Below the pieces are notes generated by a model. It made no database searches. It saw nothing but the letters and a program-made list of their open reading frames with translations, and was not told the DNA's origin. Made by a program: the position numbers and the translations under genes. A stretch of DNA of 42,895 nt from a virus: positions 1 through 42,895 of the IMG/VR virus record IMGVR_UViG_3300022540_000256, one strand, 5' to 3'. Below, one piece after another: positions 1 to 7,974 of the stretch. Each line of letters starts with the position of its first letter. Positions within the stretch are counted from its first letter, which is position 1.

Positions 1-246
1 GACATCTACGGTAACGACGCCGCCTACTGTGTCGACGACGGCATCGAGATCGCCAGAGTAGTCTACGTTCCCAGGCCTATCTTGGCTACCCCTGTTGAGG
101 TAACTCATGTGCGTATCACATGGGTATCCGAGGGCACTACTCCTAGTTGGCCCGTGGACATCTGGCTTGAGCCTCTGGTGTCCCTCGCACCACCAGCGAG
201 AGATGAGGGACTGCTCCAGGGTCTCTGCGAACTCAAGGCCGCATAG
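1..246 (+). CDS. capsid-associated protein, C-terminal part (5' end outside window)
   Basis: Frame 1 is open from the first base to a TAG at 244-246 and gives 81 residues, including VVYVPRPIL and WLEPLVSLAPPARDEG. The same segment DDGIxIARVVYVPRPIL is present in the incomplete gene at 42586-42895, and the frame of that gene continues correctly into base 116. I infer that the two are halves of one gene of about 146 codons in a circular or overlapping genome, or less likely tandem paralogues. The position just after the capsid protein suggests a head decoration or head-completion role. The first 30 bases do not match the other copy and may be unreliable. Confidence 0.6.
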   Translation, partial: DIYGNDAAYCVDDGIEIARVVYVPRPILATPVEVTHVRITWVSEGTTPSWPVDIWLEPLVSLAPPARDEGLLQGLCELKAA

Positions 247-251
247 CTTAG

Positions 252-323
252 TCAGGGATTCCTCCCTGAGAGGTGGGCAGGCCATAGTGATGGTTTTGTG
301 GAGGCTGTCAGTGGTGGCCTGCC
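252..323 (+). other. hairpin-rich gap (247-374)
   Basis: The 128-base gap after the capsid-associated gene holds TCAGGGA 252-258 pairing with TCCCTGA 263-269 (loop 4), and GGCAGGCC 276-283 pairing with GGCCTGCC 316-323. No T-tract follows, so this is not an ordinary intrinsic terminator. The next gene's GGAGG lies downstream at about 361-365. It may be related to the structured gaps of the minus-strand operon, but the fit is weaker. Confidence 0.45.
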
Positions 324-374
324 TGCCTCCTGGAGGTGGCTGACGCTTAGGTATTAACACGGAGGAACGGCCTT

Positions 375-590
375 GTGAACCCTTTTGCTGTACTCTTTGC
401 CAGGTTTAAGGGCAATCCGGGATTCGAGGACATGGAGAGTGAGGGTGACCTCTGGGCTGCTATCAACAGGAACACAATCAGGGTGGCCAGGGTGGACGAG
501 AGGACAAGGGTTGCCCTGATGTTCATCCTACCTACGATGGGTTTCCTAGTAGCTGTACAGTTAGTTTGCTTGGGAGTACTGATAAAGTAA
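375..590 (+). CDS. small membrane protein
   Basis: A 71-residue protein that starts with GTG and has GGAGG nine bases upstream. The N-terminal two thirds are polar and charged (FEDMESEGDLW, VARVDERTR). The C-terminal third is one hydrophobic span (about residues 48-70, LMFILPTMGFLVAVQLVCLG) ending in Lys, so one transmembrane helix is likely. It lies between head and tail genes, and I do not recognise a family. A virion or lysis accessory role is possible but nothing in the sequence decides it. Confidence 0.6.
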   Translation: MNPFAVLFARFKGNPGFEDMESEGDLWAAINRNTIRVARVDERTRVALMFILPTMGFLVAVQLVCLGVLIK

Positions 591-616
591 TGCTCTTGGT
601 GGAAGGGAGGATAGAT

Positions 617-724
617 ATGACAAGAAAGCCTTGTCCTGGTGGAAAGCAACGCAGTGGTGGTGCAGGTAGGGAGTTGGGTAGAGGTGGTCGGCGGGGGCCT
701 ATCGGCAAGCCTGGACGGAGGTAA
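617..724 (+). CDS. short basic Gly/Arg-rich protein
   Basis: A 35-residue ORF starting MTRKPCPGGKQRSGG and ending PIGKPGRR. The ATG follows GGGAGG at seven bases, and the TAA sits just before the GTG of the next gene. About a third of residues are Gly and a quarter Arg or Lys, with no acidic cluster, which suggests nucleic-acid contact. It is the first of two consecutive highly basic products. Its function is unknown. Confidence 0.55.
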   Translation: MTRKPCPGGKQRSGGAGRELGRGGRRGPIGKPGRR

Positions 725-726
725 CC

Positions 727-999
727 GTGCCAGCCGAGAGCGAAAGACAGAGAAAGGCGGCAGGGGTGGCCCTAGCTGTCAAGCGTGGTGAGGCACCTGC
801 ATCTACGCTCAGGGGTGCCTCCAAGCAGATGGCCAAGATGACCCGTTCGCAGTTGGAGGACTATGCCCGCAAACCTCACAAGGCTCAGACCACCTCTAAG
901 GTTGCTGGCCTTCACAAGGAACACAAGTCTAGGGCCAAACGTGCAAAGCCGAAGTCCCACCGTAGGTCATCTCACAAGTCTAGTAAGGGAAGGAGATAA
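727..999 (+). CDS. DUF3008-like protein with basic tail
   Basis: A 90-residue protein with a GTG start two bases after the preceding TAA. The first 50 residues follow the pattern I know from DUF3008 phage proteins: MPAxSExQRxAAGxAL, KRGE, LRGASKQMAKM and QLEDYA. The last 40 residues are an unusual extension rich in Lys, Arg, His and Ser (HKSRAKRAKPKSHRR), histone-like in composition. DUF3008 has no settled function. The tail suggests DNA or RNA binding, perhaps packaged with the genome given the head-gene neighbours. Confidence 0.7.
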   Translation: MPAESERQRKAAGVALAVKRGEAPASTLRGASKQMAKMTRSQLEDYARKPHKAQTTSKVAGLHKEHKSRAKRAKPKSHRRSSHKSSKGRR

Positions 1000-1001
1000 T
1001 C

Positions 1002-1136
1002 ATGCCTACACGAGTCCAGAATCTCAAAAAGGAACTGGAGAAGGCCAAGGGAGCCAGTGCTAACCACTTTGAGCAGCTTCAGGGGCAGATAGATGTTCTG
1101 GTGAAGTACCTAGGGGCATCTGAGAAAAGGAAGTAA
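1002..1136 (+). CDS. small coiled-coil protein
   Basis: A 44-residue ORF, MPTRVQNLKKELEKAKGAS followed by FEQLQGQIDVLVKYL, with GGAG seven bases upstream of the ATG. Heptad-like spacing of Leu and Val and the high Lys/Glu content predict a short coiled coil. It ends three bases before the next gene. The family is not recognised; it is probably a minor structural or chaperone protein. Confidence 0.55.
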   Translation: MPTRVQNLKKELEKAKGASANHFEQLQGQIDVLVKYLGASEKRK

Positions 1137-1139
1137 CAC

Positions 1140-1553
1140 ATGGGCTCCTTCAGTGATGAGATTGAGAACCAGGTCCTCGACCAGGTATTTGGTGCGTCCG
1201 ACTACGCCGAGCCTGCCACTCAATATATAGGGCTCTCTAAGGCCGACCCTGGGGATGATGCCTCGGGCCTGGACGAGCCCTCTGGTGGCTCCTACGCTCG
1301 CGTCGCTGTAGACAATGACAAGGTTACCTGGAGCGCCGCTGCTGCTGGTGCCCTGGCCAATGCCATCCTTATCCAGTTCCCTCAGGCTACGGGTGACTGG
1401 GGCACTATCACTCACTTCTGTGTTTGGGATCACCTTACGGCCGTTCTTGCTGTTAACCTCATAGGCCATAGCAGCCTCAGCGTCGCAAAGGCCATAGATA
1501 CTGGTGACACGGCTAAGTTTGCCATAGGCGAGCTAGATGTTACGTTGGACTAA
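1140..1553 (+). CDS. virion (tail/fibre-associated) protein
   Basis: A 137-residue protein. The sequence follows a pattern I associate with small phage structural proteins: YIGLSKADPGDDASGLDEP, YARVAVDN, FPQATGDWGTITHF, AVNLIGHSSL and FAIGELDVTLD. It is predicted mainly beta-strand with no membrane segment. The stop overlaps the next start by one base (TAATG). It begins the tail and fibre block and probably is a tail or fibre-tip component. The exact role is inferred from position. Confidence 0.6.
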   Translation: MGSFSDEIENQVLDQVFGASDYAEPATQYIGLSKADPGDDASGLDEPSGGSYARVAVDNDKVTWSAAAAGALANAILIQFPQATGDWGTITHFCVWDHLTAVLAVNLIGHSSLSVAKAIDTGDTAKFAIGELDVTLD

Positions 1554-2380
1554 TGGCCCGTCTAATCTTTACCAACAAAGACCTCTCGGGCCGAACCATC
1601 AAAGGTCAGCCCTTCTCTTACATCGGGCGTTGCACGGGCACGGACATCAAGTTCGTTGGTGACTGGACGAATCTCTCCTACTTTCAGAACAACTTTGTCC
1701 GGCCTGACTTCTCACGGGCACAGACCCGTTGGAGTTACGGGCGGTTCAACACCTTCGTAGACCCTCAAACCAGTCGGGATATAGAGATGAGTGACCCTGA
1801 CACGTTGAAGGCAGCAATAGACGAGAGCATGAGCAGGCTAACGGCCGAAGGACGCTGGGCCACGGCCTTGGCCTACGAGGAGGCTACTGCCGCCGACAGG
1901 CTAGTTGTCCCAGACATCCAGGAGGGGTCTTACACCGTCTCCTGGGCTAACGGAATACCACTCCTGCTTCGCAACCTCGGAGGGGACGTTGAGAAGCTGA
2001 TGGAGGTCTTGAAGGCTATTGCTGACGGAAGGCCGCACGTTGTTGACCACTGTTTCAAGCAACATGACGCCGACCCTTCCCAAGCAGTGTGGGACGACTC
2101 AGAGGAGCCTACCCGTAATATAGAGGGAATCACCGTCACCGACTGGGGTGTCCTAGCCTGCAACAGGGAGGGGAAGGAATACCGCAAGCGCTGGTCTGCG
2201 CTCCCCAGCCCGACTAACCCCCACGACCGAGTAGAGGTGGCCGAGCTAATCGAAGCCGAGATTCTGGCAACCATCGGCCTAAGGGTGACCTTCTGGATTC
2301 GGAACATCCTTCCTTGGAGGGCATATGCCTGTACCGGCATACATGGTAGGGACTGGTTCACGCGAGAGGCTGTAAGGTGA
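1553..2380 (+). CDS. virion protein, unknown
   Basis: A 275-residue protein starting at the TAATG overlap. The N-terminal 80 residues (LSGRTIKGQPFSYIGRCTG, FQNNFVRPDFSRAQTRWSYGRF) have a spacing reminiscent of pentapeptide-like or beta-helical strands. The middle contains a mixed alpha/beta stretch and the C-terminal part has WIRNILPWRAYACTG. No catalytic motif is visible. It overlaps the lectin-like gene downstream by four bases (GTGA), so the two are probably translated together. I infer a tail or adsorption component. Confidence 0.5.
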   Translation: MARLIFTNKDLSGRTIKGQPFSYIGRCTGTDIKFVGDWTNLSYFQNNFVRPDFSRAQTRWSYGRFNTFVDPQTSRDIEMSDPDTLKAAIDESMSRLTAEGRWATALAYEEATAADRLVVPDIQEGSYTVSWANGIPLLLRNLGGDVEKLMEVLKAIADGRPHVVDHCFKQHDADPSQAVWDDSEEPTRNIEGITVTDWGVLACNREGKEYRKRWSALPSPTNPHDRVEVAELIEAEILATIGLRVTFWIRNILPWRAYACTGIHGRDWFTREAVR

Positions 2381-4278
2381 TTGTTGGGGCAGGAGGGGCA
2401 GAGGAGCGGCACACCAGCAATGCAACCGCTACGGGCCTGTGGGCTAGCCCCGTCTATATAGAAATCCACACGGTCAAAAAGTACACTGGCGCGGCCTGTT
2501 ACTACTTTAAGCAGCTTGCTACTGGTAATGCGCCCCAGAGCGCAAATCAGGCTAGCGGGTGGTGGTCGTGGGCCAATTGGTTCTCAGGGTTTAATGATGG
2601 CACCTACAGGCTAATCTTTAAGCTGTGCAACGACGATGGCGGGAGGTTCATAGGCTGGAGCAAGGGGACACAGACCTATGAATCCAAGCTGACTATGTGG
2701 AAGGGGCCAAGTGCTGGCACCGTGCTGGTGGACTCAGGCGCGACACAGTTCACCGCCGCTATGTGGCACCGAGTCAAGCTGGAGTTCGCTGCTGGGCATT
2801 GGACTGCTTGGGCTAGTGACGACGGTGCTGCCTGGACGCAGGTATTCACCTACAATGATAGCGGAAATTTTACGACTATGGGCGTCATGCACATGAGCCT
2901 AAACGCCTCTACTGACGAGACCAAGGGAGAAGCCTACGGCCAGCAGTATGCGGACGATTGTATCTACTGGGACGACGATGGGGACAACTGGAACTCACGC
3001 ATCCCTGCTGACGACTTCCCCCGCATCTCCCTGGCACATATGCCTAACACTGTCGGAGCCAAAGACGAGTCCGATGCAGGACAGGCAGCCCTGATAGATG
3101 ATATGCCACCCACTCACGCAGCGGACGGTACGGACAAGTCCACTATTGACGAGACTGACTACTGGACGGACGTGGATGACCTGGATGAGACCGGCACAAC
3201 TGAGAATCCTGACCTTACCGTTGAGACCATTCAAGCTTTGATGGTGACACACGTAGCAGGCACTTTCGGCGCCGAAGACACAGAACTAAATAAGTACAAC
3301 TACTCGCCCGACCAAGGCACCACCGTTTATACAGATGTGGAGGAGGGCGGTCGTGTAATCCAGGTCGGGGCGGAGTTATCTGGAAGCCCCGTTAACTGGT
3401 GGACTCATGCAGGCTATTTTCCCTGGACGCCGGAGACCACTTCGCGTTCATGGACAGAGGCTATCTTCGAGGCGTCTCAGTACGGCATCAGCCTCATAAA
3501 TACTAAGACTGACCAGATGACAGTGCAGGTCATCTTCTTCGGGTCGAGCCATGAGTGGAGCCCACCAGCCGGGGAGATTGAGTGGCTCTCAGGTATCATT
3601 GCAGCACAGTCAGGGCTCTCTGGTGTCCTAATCAGAGACCGTTCCCTCTCAGGTTCCATTGGGAGTGTATCCGTGCTTACAGGGCTGTTAGTGCGAGATA
3701 GACCACTATCGGGCCTCATAGATAGCCAGTCTGGGCTATCAGGCTCATTAGGAAGGCTTCGTTCTCTCTCAGGCTCAATAGATGCTGTCTCTGCACTTGT
3801 AGGCGCTCTGGAGGTGCTGAGGGAGCTACAGGGAGTCATTGCTGGCCAGTCTCAACTCACAGGCAACATAACTCGTGACCGTAAGTTGGCAGGCTCTATC
3901 GACGGACAATCCTCCATGTCTGCCACACTAAATGTTCTCATAGCCTTGCAGGGTACAATTGATGGTCAGTCCGGCCTCTCTGCTACGTTGAATGCTCTCT
4001 TGGCCCTGCAGGGTGCTATCGATGGACAATCCTCCCTCGATGGTACTCTTTCCATGGTGTACGGTCTGGGGGGTACTATCGAGGCCGTCAGTACCATATC
4101 AGGTAACCTTGTAGTGCTGTTTAGTTTATCGGGCACCATAGCCTGTGTATGTGTTATTGATGGCAATCTAACTATCATACACCCATCACCACTACGGCTT
4201 GATGCTGCTGCAAGGGCCATACCACATCCTCTATTTGGTGATGCATGGCAGCAACCGAAGGAGCCTCCAGATGGCTAA
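2377..4278 (+). CDS. large tail protein with lectin-like domain and 20-residue repeats
   Basis: A 633-residue protein starting with GTG in a GTGA overlap. Residues of about 40-210 look like a concanavalin/LamG-type beta-sandwich (MWHRVKLEFAAGHWTAWAS, DGAAWTQVF). A linker and a second beta-rich part follow. Residues 404-603 are ten consecutive 20-residue repeats of the form LSGxIxxxSxLxGxLxxxxx, and a short tail ends the protein. Such architecture fits a fibre or spike that binds surface glycans. It sits between other tail genes and overlaps the next gene by eight bases. Confidence 0.65.
   Translation: MIVGAGGAEERHTSNATATGLWASPVYIEIHTVKKYTGAACYYFKQLATGNAPQSANQASGWWSWANWFSGFNDGTYRLIFKLCNDDGGRFIGWSKGTQTYESKLTMWKGPSAGTVLVDSGATQFTAAMWHRVKLEFAAGHWTAWASDDGAAWTQVFTYNDSGNFTTMGVMHMSLNASTDETKGEAYGQQYADDCIYWDDDGDNWNSRIPADDFPRISLAHMPNTVGAKDESDAGQAALIDDMPPTHAADGTDKSTIDETDYWTDVDDLDETGTTENPDLTVETIQALMVTHVAGTFGAEDTELNKYNYSPDQGTTVYTDVEEGGRVIQVGAELSGSPVNWWTHAGYFPWTPETTSRSWTEAIFEASQYGISLINTKTDQMTVQVIFFGSSHEWSPPAGEIEWLSGIIAAQSGLSGVLIRDRSLSGSIGSVSVLTGLLVRDRPLSGLIDSQSGLSGSLGRLRSLSGSIDAVSALVGALEVLRELQGVIAGQSQLTGNITRDRKLAGSIDGQSSMSATLNVLIALQGTIDGQSGLSATLNALLALQGAIDGQSSLDGTLSMVYGLGGTIEAVSTISGNLVVLFSLSGTIACVCVIDGNLTIIHPSPLRLDAAARAIPHPLFGDAWQQPKEPPDG
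3586..4185 (+). repeat. ten tandem 60-base (20-residue) repeats
   Basis: Ten consecutive units of exactly 60 bases encode LSGxIxxxSxLxGxLxxxxx. Examples are LSGIIAAQSGLSGVLIRDRS, LQGTIDGQSGLSATLNALLA and LSGTIACVCVIDGNLTIIHP. Units keep their length with no indel, while the five-residue ends vary (RDRS, LRSL, VLIA). Regular Leu-Ser-Gly/Ile spacing suggests a solenoid or triple-stranded fibre shaft. Central units are the most alike at DNA level, as expected of recent duplication. Confidence 0.85.
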
Positions 4279-4999
4279 AGCTAGGGAAGATGTAGTCATA
4301 CCCGGGGCCGTGGCCAGAGTAGACATTAGTATGCCTGGGGCCTCATCTGGCGGTGCAGGTGTATGTGCTCCTGTAGACACCAACCTTGACGAGAACCCGT
4401 CCTTTGAGGTCAACCTCAATGGCGTGACAACAACAAATTGTACTATCGAGAGGTCTGGTACCAAGGTCGAGTATGGTTCCTACAGCTGCCGAGCGGAGGC
4501 AACAGGAATCCCTGTGATACTGTTCAAGAAGCGAGGGGTTGATTACTTTTCTATAGTGGCAGGCAGGGCATATGTCCATTCCGTTTTGGCTCAGCTTGAG
4601 ACGGGTGACACTGGGATGGCGCAGATCGCTATACAGTGGTACGATGCAGGCGAGAACCTTGTTTATACTCATAACTCTAGCCTCTACTCCCTTAGCGATT
4701 CGGCCTGGGAGGTAATGCAGGTAGTGGGCACGGCGCCTGCCAATGCCGTGTATGCTCAACTTTATTGCCTCGCTATCCTTAGTAGTGGTGAGGCCATCTA
4801 CCTCGATGGTCAAGAGTTCCGGTGTGCTCCGTCTTACGTTGGGCCTTATATTGATGGCGATCAGGAGTCGTGTCTTTGGGAGGGAACCGTTCATCAGTCG
4901 GTTAGCATCCGTGAGGCAGCGCTTTCCCGTCCACCTGTGGGACTTGGTGTAGGTGCAGAGCCTATACCATTGGCAAGGGCTAAGAGACAGAGGGAGTAA
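4271..4999 (+). CDS. carbohydrate-binding-module-like tail protein
   Basis: A 242-residue protein. The ATG at 4271 follows GGAG and overlaps the end of the repeat protein by eight bases; upstream in-frame ATGs lack a ribosome site. The pattern NPSFEVNLNGVT, then AYVHSVLAQLETGD, WYDAGENLVYT and YLDGQEFRCAP, and finally YIDGDQESCLWEGTVHQSVS is typical of jelly-roll carbohydrate-binding modules fused to phage tail proteins. It probably helps the particle bind cell-surface glycans. I see no hydrolase motif. Confidence 0.6.
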   Translation: MAKAREDVVIPGAVARVDISMPGASSGGAGVCAPVDTNLDENPSFEVNLNGVTTTNCTIERSGTKVEYGSYSCRAEATGIPVILFKKRGVDYFSIVAGRAYVHSVLAQLETGDTGMAQIAIQWYDAGENLVYTHNSSLYSLSDSAWEVMQVVGTAPANAVYAQLYCLAILSSGEAIYLDGQEFRCAPSYVGPYIDGDQESCLWEGTVHQSVSIREAALSRPPVGLGVGAEPIPLARAKRQRE

Positions 5000-5005
5000 C
5001 ACACT

Positions 5006-6121
5006 ATGGCTGGAATTGACGTTTTCGTTACCGTAGAGGACATAACCACTAAGATGCTCACCTATGAGAGCATTGAGCTACACAGGGCTGACACGCTAGG
5101 AGGGGCGTATGCACTGAAGGAGACCGAACCTCTCGTGGCGGATACCTACTACTACACCATTAACAACAGCGATGGCAACCTCAACCACTGGTACAAGTTC
5201 CGCTTTCATCATGCCACGGGACCTGTCAACTCACCCTTCTCCAATCCGTTCCGAGTTGATGGTGTTACTAGGCTGAGAGGGCGGCAGGCTGCTCTGGCTA
5301 AGTATGGTGCGGGCATAGTCATTGCCAACACGGGCACTGTAGCAACTAAGATCACTACCTCTGACTACCGCTTCAAGACTCCTCTATTTCGTACAGACCG
5401 AGGCAAAGGTTCCTGGGTGTTAGTTGCCACAGGGAACAGAGTAGGGGATATGCGGATAGTCAAGTCCTCCGACCCGACAGCTGGCGACCTTGATGTATCA
5501 CCTGACTTTAGTGGTGCCTTGGCTGATGGTGATGAGGTAGAATGGCATACTCTGGCCGACCCTACCGTATGGAACGATGCTCTCAATAGAGGTATGGTTC
5601 GCTACTCCTACATGGATAGGGTGCCTCTGCAGGGTGTATCGGGTCAGGAGGAGTACGACCTGTCCATGATACCTTGGCTTATTGATCCTGAGCAAATCCA
5701 TGATGTGAGGCACTACCCTGTCTCTACTGTGGATATTGACAAGCCTTATGGCATTGGAGGCAAGTGGTGGCGGCCTCGATGGGACAGAGAGAGAATTATC
5801 CTCCAAGTCCACCCTGCTACCACCGATGTACTGTACCTGGAGTGTACGCGGCCTATGCCTCCACTCTACACTGATGACTCAGCGGCCCCACCTGTCTGTG
5901 CTGAGGAGCTAGTGGCAGCCTTGGCCTATGATGAGGTACTGGCTTGGCTGAGTCGTCCTACCAATGGTACATCTGAGGAGCGAGAGAGTTGGAGGAAGCA
6001 GCGTAGGGCACACTTGCCTGAGTTACGTCGTCTACTGTATAAGCACCGGCCTAAACCTAGGTACGGCCCTGTGCAGCTTCCCTACCCACCAGTATCTCCA
6101 TCAAGATTTAAGGCGAGGTAG
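5006..6121 (+). CDS. putative tail adaptor / head-to-tail connector protein
   Basis: A 371-residue protein. The N-terminal 85 residues form an Ig/FnIII-like beta-domain (YESIELHRADTLGGAY, HWYKFRFHHATGPV). The C-terminal two thirds contain YDLSMIPWLIDPEQIHDVRHYP, ERIILQVHPATTDVLYLE and CAEELVAALAYDEVLAWLS. This order of features resembles podovirus tail-tube adaptors of the T7 gp11 type. The next gene is a large beta-protein, as expected of an adaptor/nozzle pair. The assignment is by pattern only. Confidence 0.45.
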   Translation: MAGIDVFVTVEDITTKMLTYESIELHRADTLGGAYALKETEPLVADTYYYTINNSDGNLNHWYKFRFHHATGPVNSPFSNPFRVDGVTRLRGRQAALAKYGAGIVIANTGTVATKITTSDYRFKTPLFRTDRGKGSWVLVATGNRVGDMRIVKSSDPTAGDLDVSPDFSGALADGDEVEWHTLADPTVWNDALNRGMVRYSYMDRVPLQGVSGQEEYDLSMIPWLIDPEQIHDVRHYPVSTVDIDKPYGIGGKWWRPRWDRERIILQVHPATTDVLYLECTRPMPPLYTDDSAAPPVCAEELVAALAYDEVLAWLSRPTNGTSEERESWRKQRRAHLPELRRLLYKHRPKPRYGPVQLPYPPVSPSRFKAR

Positions 6122-6123
6122 CC

Positions 6124-7974
6124 ATGCCTGAGATTCTACACAATATAGCAACGGTTCAGATCGGCACCGAGTCCTATCAACTGGTGCGTAGGGGTACGGA
6201 GGGCACTCTACGCAGAGAGTTTGTGGATGAGCCACCATGGAGCGAGGGCATGCCTAACATCCTGTCCGAGCCCTCTGACACATGGCACCTAGGTGGGTTG
6301 AAGTCCCGCCCAGGCTTTCCAGGCACATCCGAATATGGCTCAAACACCGATTGTAGGTGGCCGAACAGGATACTACCTGGGCCACAGGTATCTACTATCA
6401 CCCTGACTGGTAGCGTAGGCCGGCCTACCCGCTTCTTCGAGGCTCTAGGTCACCTGTTTGTTCTTGCAGGGAGAAAGGCCTACCGCATTGACCCTGCGGA
6501 TGACTCAGTGGTAATGAGCAAGGATTTGTACAGTTGGTCGGAAAACTATAATGACTACTTCATTGATGGGCTGAGATGGGAAGGCGACATTGGGATAGTA
6601 ACCTGGCGTAGTAACGACGATGACTTGGATATTATGTCGAAGGTTACAGCCCTAGGGACTCCTGATACGTGGGTCTTGCCATCACCAACAGCGCACGCGA
6701 CCTGGATGGCTGCAGGCATTGACCGCCTGTTTTGTGTTGACATAGAGGGGCTACTCAAAAACATAGTCTCAGGACTCGACCCTACAGATCCTTACAAACA
6801 CTCGGACCTCATCCAATGTGGAGACACCTCATCGGTTCCTACTGGGCTTGTGGCCTATGGCAAGACGGTGCTCGTTGGAAAGCCCGAAGGGGTGTTTGGT
6901 GTTGACGCTGAGGGCCTTGGAGTTCCTCTTGTCAAGCGCATCCAGCGGAATGATGACAACTTCAGGGGTATGACAAACGTTGACCCCTATGTGTTCCTTC
7001 CACACGGCCGAGGAGTGTACCGCTGGGTGCCTGGTTACGTTGAAAGCGTAGGCATTGAGAGAGAGCTCCTCAACGAGTCTATTGTCAGGGGTGGGTTCAA
7101 CGCCTTTGCTGTTGATGGCAGATGGATTCTTGGTGTCATAATGATAGGTGGCATTGGTGGAAGTGCCATGATTATGATGGCCAGGGACCGTACCGAGGAC
7201 GAGGCTGGGTTTGGCCCTTATGTCTGGGATACTCTTGTCTATTTGGTGGGGGTGGATTGCGAGGCAATACACGTCTCTAGCCTCTGGGACCCTCCTCGTG
7301 TTTTCTTTGGGCATGATTACAATGTAGGCTACTTCAAGGTTTCCTCGGGTGGTGGCGCTCCTGATGTTGTTGGCACCGATTATCGCTTTGCTACATCAGG
7401 CAAGCGTTACACCCGCAAGTACGGCTTTGGTGATAGAGGTGTTAAGGACTTTGTCAAGGTGGTCGTAGTCGGTGAGGGACTAACGGCCAACCGTTACTGG
7501 GAGGTATACTACAACGTGGACGGGGGAGGCTATTCCAAACTCGACGTTGACGGTAATGACATGAAGATAGACTCAGATGGCCGTAAGACCTTCTACCTCC
7601 CCAAAACTGCTGTAGGCCACGAGATTCGGTTCTACCTTGAGTGCACAGGCGATTCCAACAGCTACCCACCTGAGCTAACCTACTTCGAGCCTTTCGCGGT
7701 TCCTCAAAGCCGCAAGGTCCCCCTCATACCCATCACGCTCAGGCTGGCCGAGGGGACTGGCCATGGTGTTGGCAGGGAAGCGCGAGGAGCCGATAAGCAG
7801 CTTAACGACCTTATCACTCTATCAGAAAGTGCCACGGCTATAGACCTGAAGGGCCCTTGGGGTGACTTCTCAGGCTGGGTGCGCAAGGTAAGAGTGGTGG
7901 ACATGGTGCAGGAAGGCTCATCCCCACCAGAACTAATCACCGAAGCCCTGTTGCAGCGAAGGGAGGAGTCATAG
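6124..7974 (+). CDS. putative tail nozzle (beta-propeller-like) protein
   Basis: A 616-residue beta-rich protein with repeated short blade-like units (RFFEALGHLFVLAGRKAYRID, AGIDRLFCVDIEGLL, TVLVGKPEGVFGVDAEG, YVFLPHGRGVYRWVPG), a spacing suggestive of a propeller. The C-terminal part has WEVYYNVDGGGYSKLD and HEIRFYLECTGD, typical of jelly-roll folds. Podovirus nozzle proteins combine a propeller with extra beta-domains and follow the adaptor gene, as here. No enzyme motif is visible. Confidence 0.45.
   Translation: MPEILHNIATVQIGTESYQLVRRGTEGTLRREFVDEPPWSEGMPNILSEPSDTWHLGGLKSRPGFPGTSEYGSNTDCRWPNRILPGPQVSTITLTGSVGRPTRFFEALGHLFVLAGRKAYRIDPADDSVVMSKDLYSWSENYNDYFIDGLRWEGDIGIVTWRSNDDDLDIMSKVTALGTPDTWVLPSPTAHATWMAAGIDRLFCVDIEGLLKNIVSGLDPTDPYKHSDLIQCGDTSSVPTGLVAYGKTVLVGKPEGVFGVDAEGLGVPLVKRIQRNDDNFRGMTNVDPYVFLPHGRGVYRWVPGYVESVGIERELLNESIVRGGFNAFAVDGRWILGVIMIGGIGGSAMIMMARDRTEDEAGFGPYVWDTLVYLVGVDCEAIHVSSLWDPPRVFFGHDYNVGYFKVSSGGGAPDVVGTDYRFATSGKRYTRKYGFGDRGVKDFVKVVVVGEGLTANRYWEVYYNVDGGGYSKLDVDGNDMKIDSDGRKTFYLPKTAVGHEIRFYLECTGDSNSYPPELTYFEPFAVPQSRKVPLIPITLRLAEGTGHGVGREARGADKQLNDLITLSESATAIDLKGPWGDFSGWVRKVRVVDMVQEGSSPPELITEALLQRREES

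Noticed and set aside
33-115. Terminal variation as a diversity-generating retroelement
   Set aside because: Differences are not limited to adenines and I see no reverse transcriptase gene in the window.
107-343. 78-residue plus-strand ORF
   Set aside because: It is a shadow of the capsid-associated gene frame and is rich in Ser, Cys and Trp without a ribosome site.
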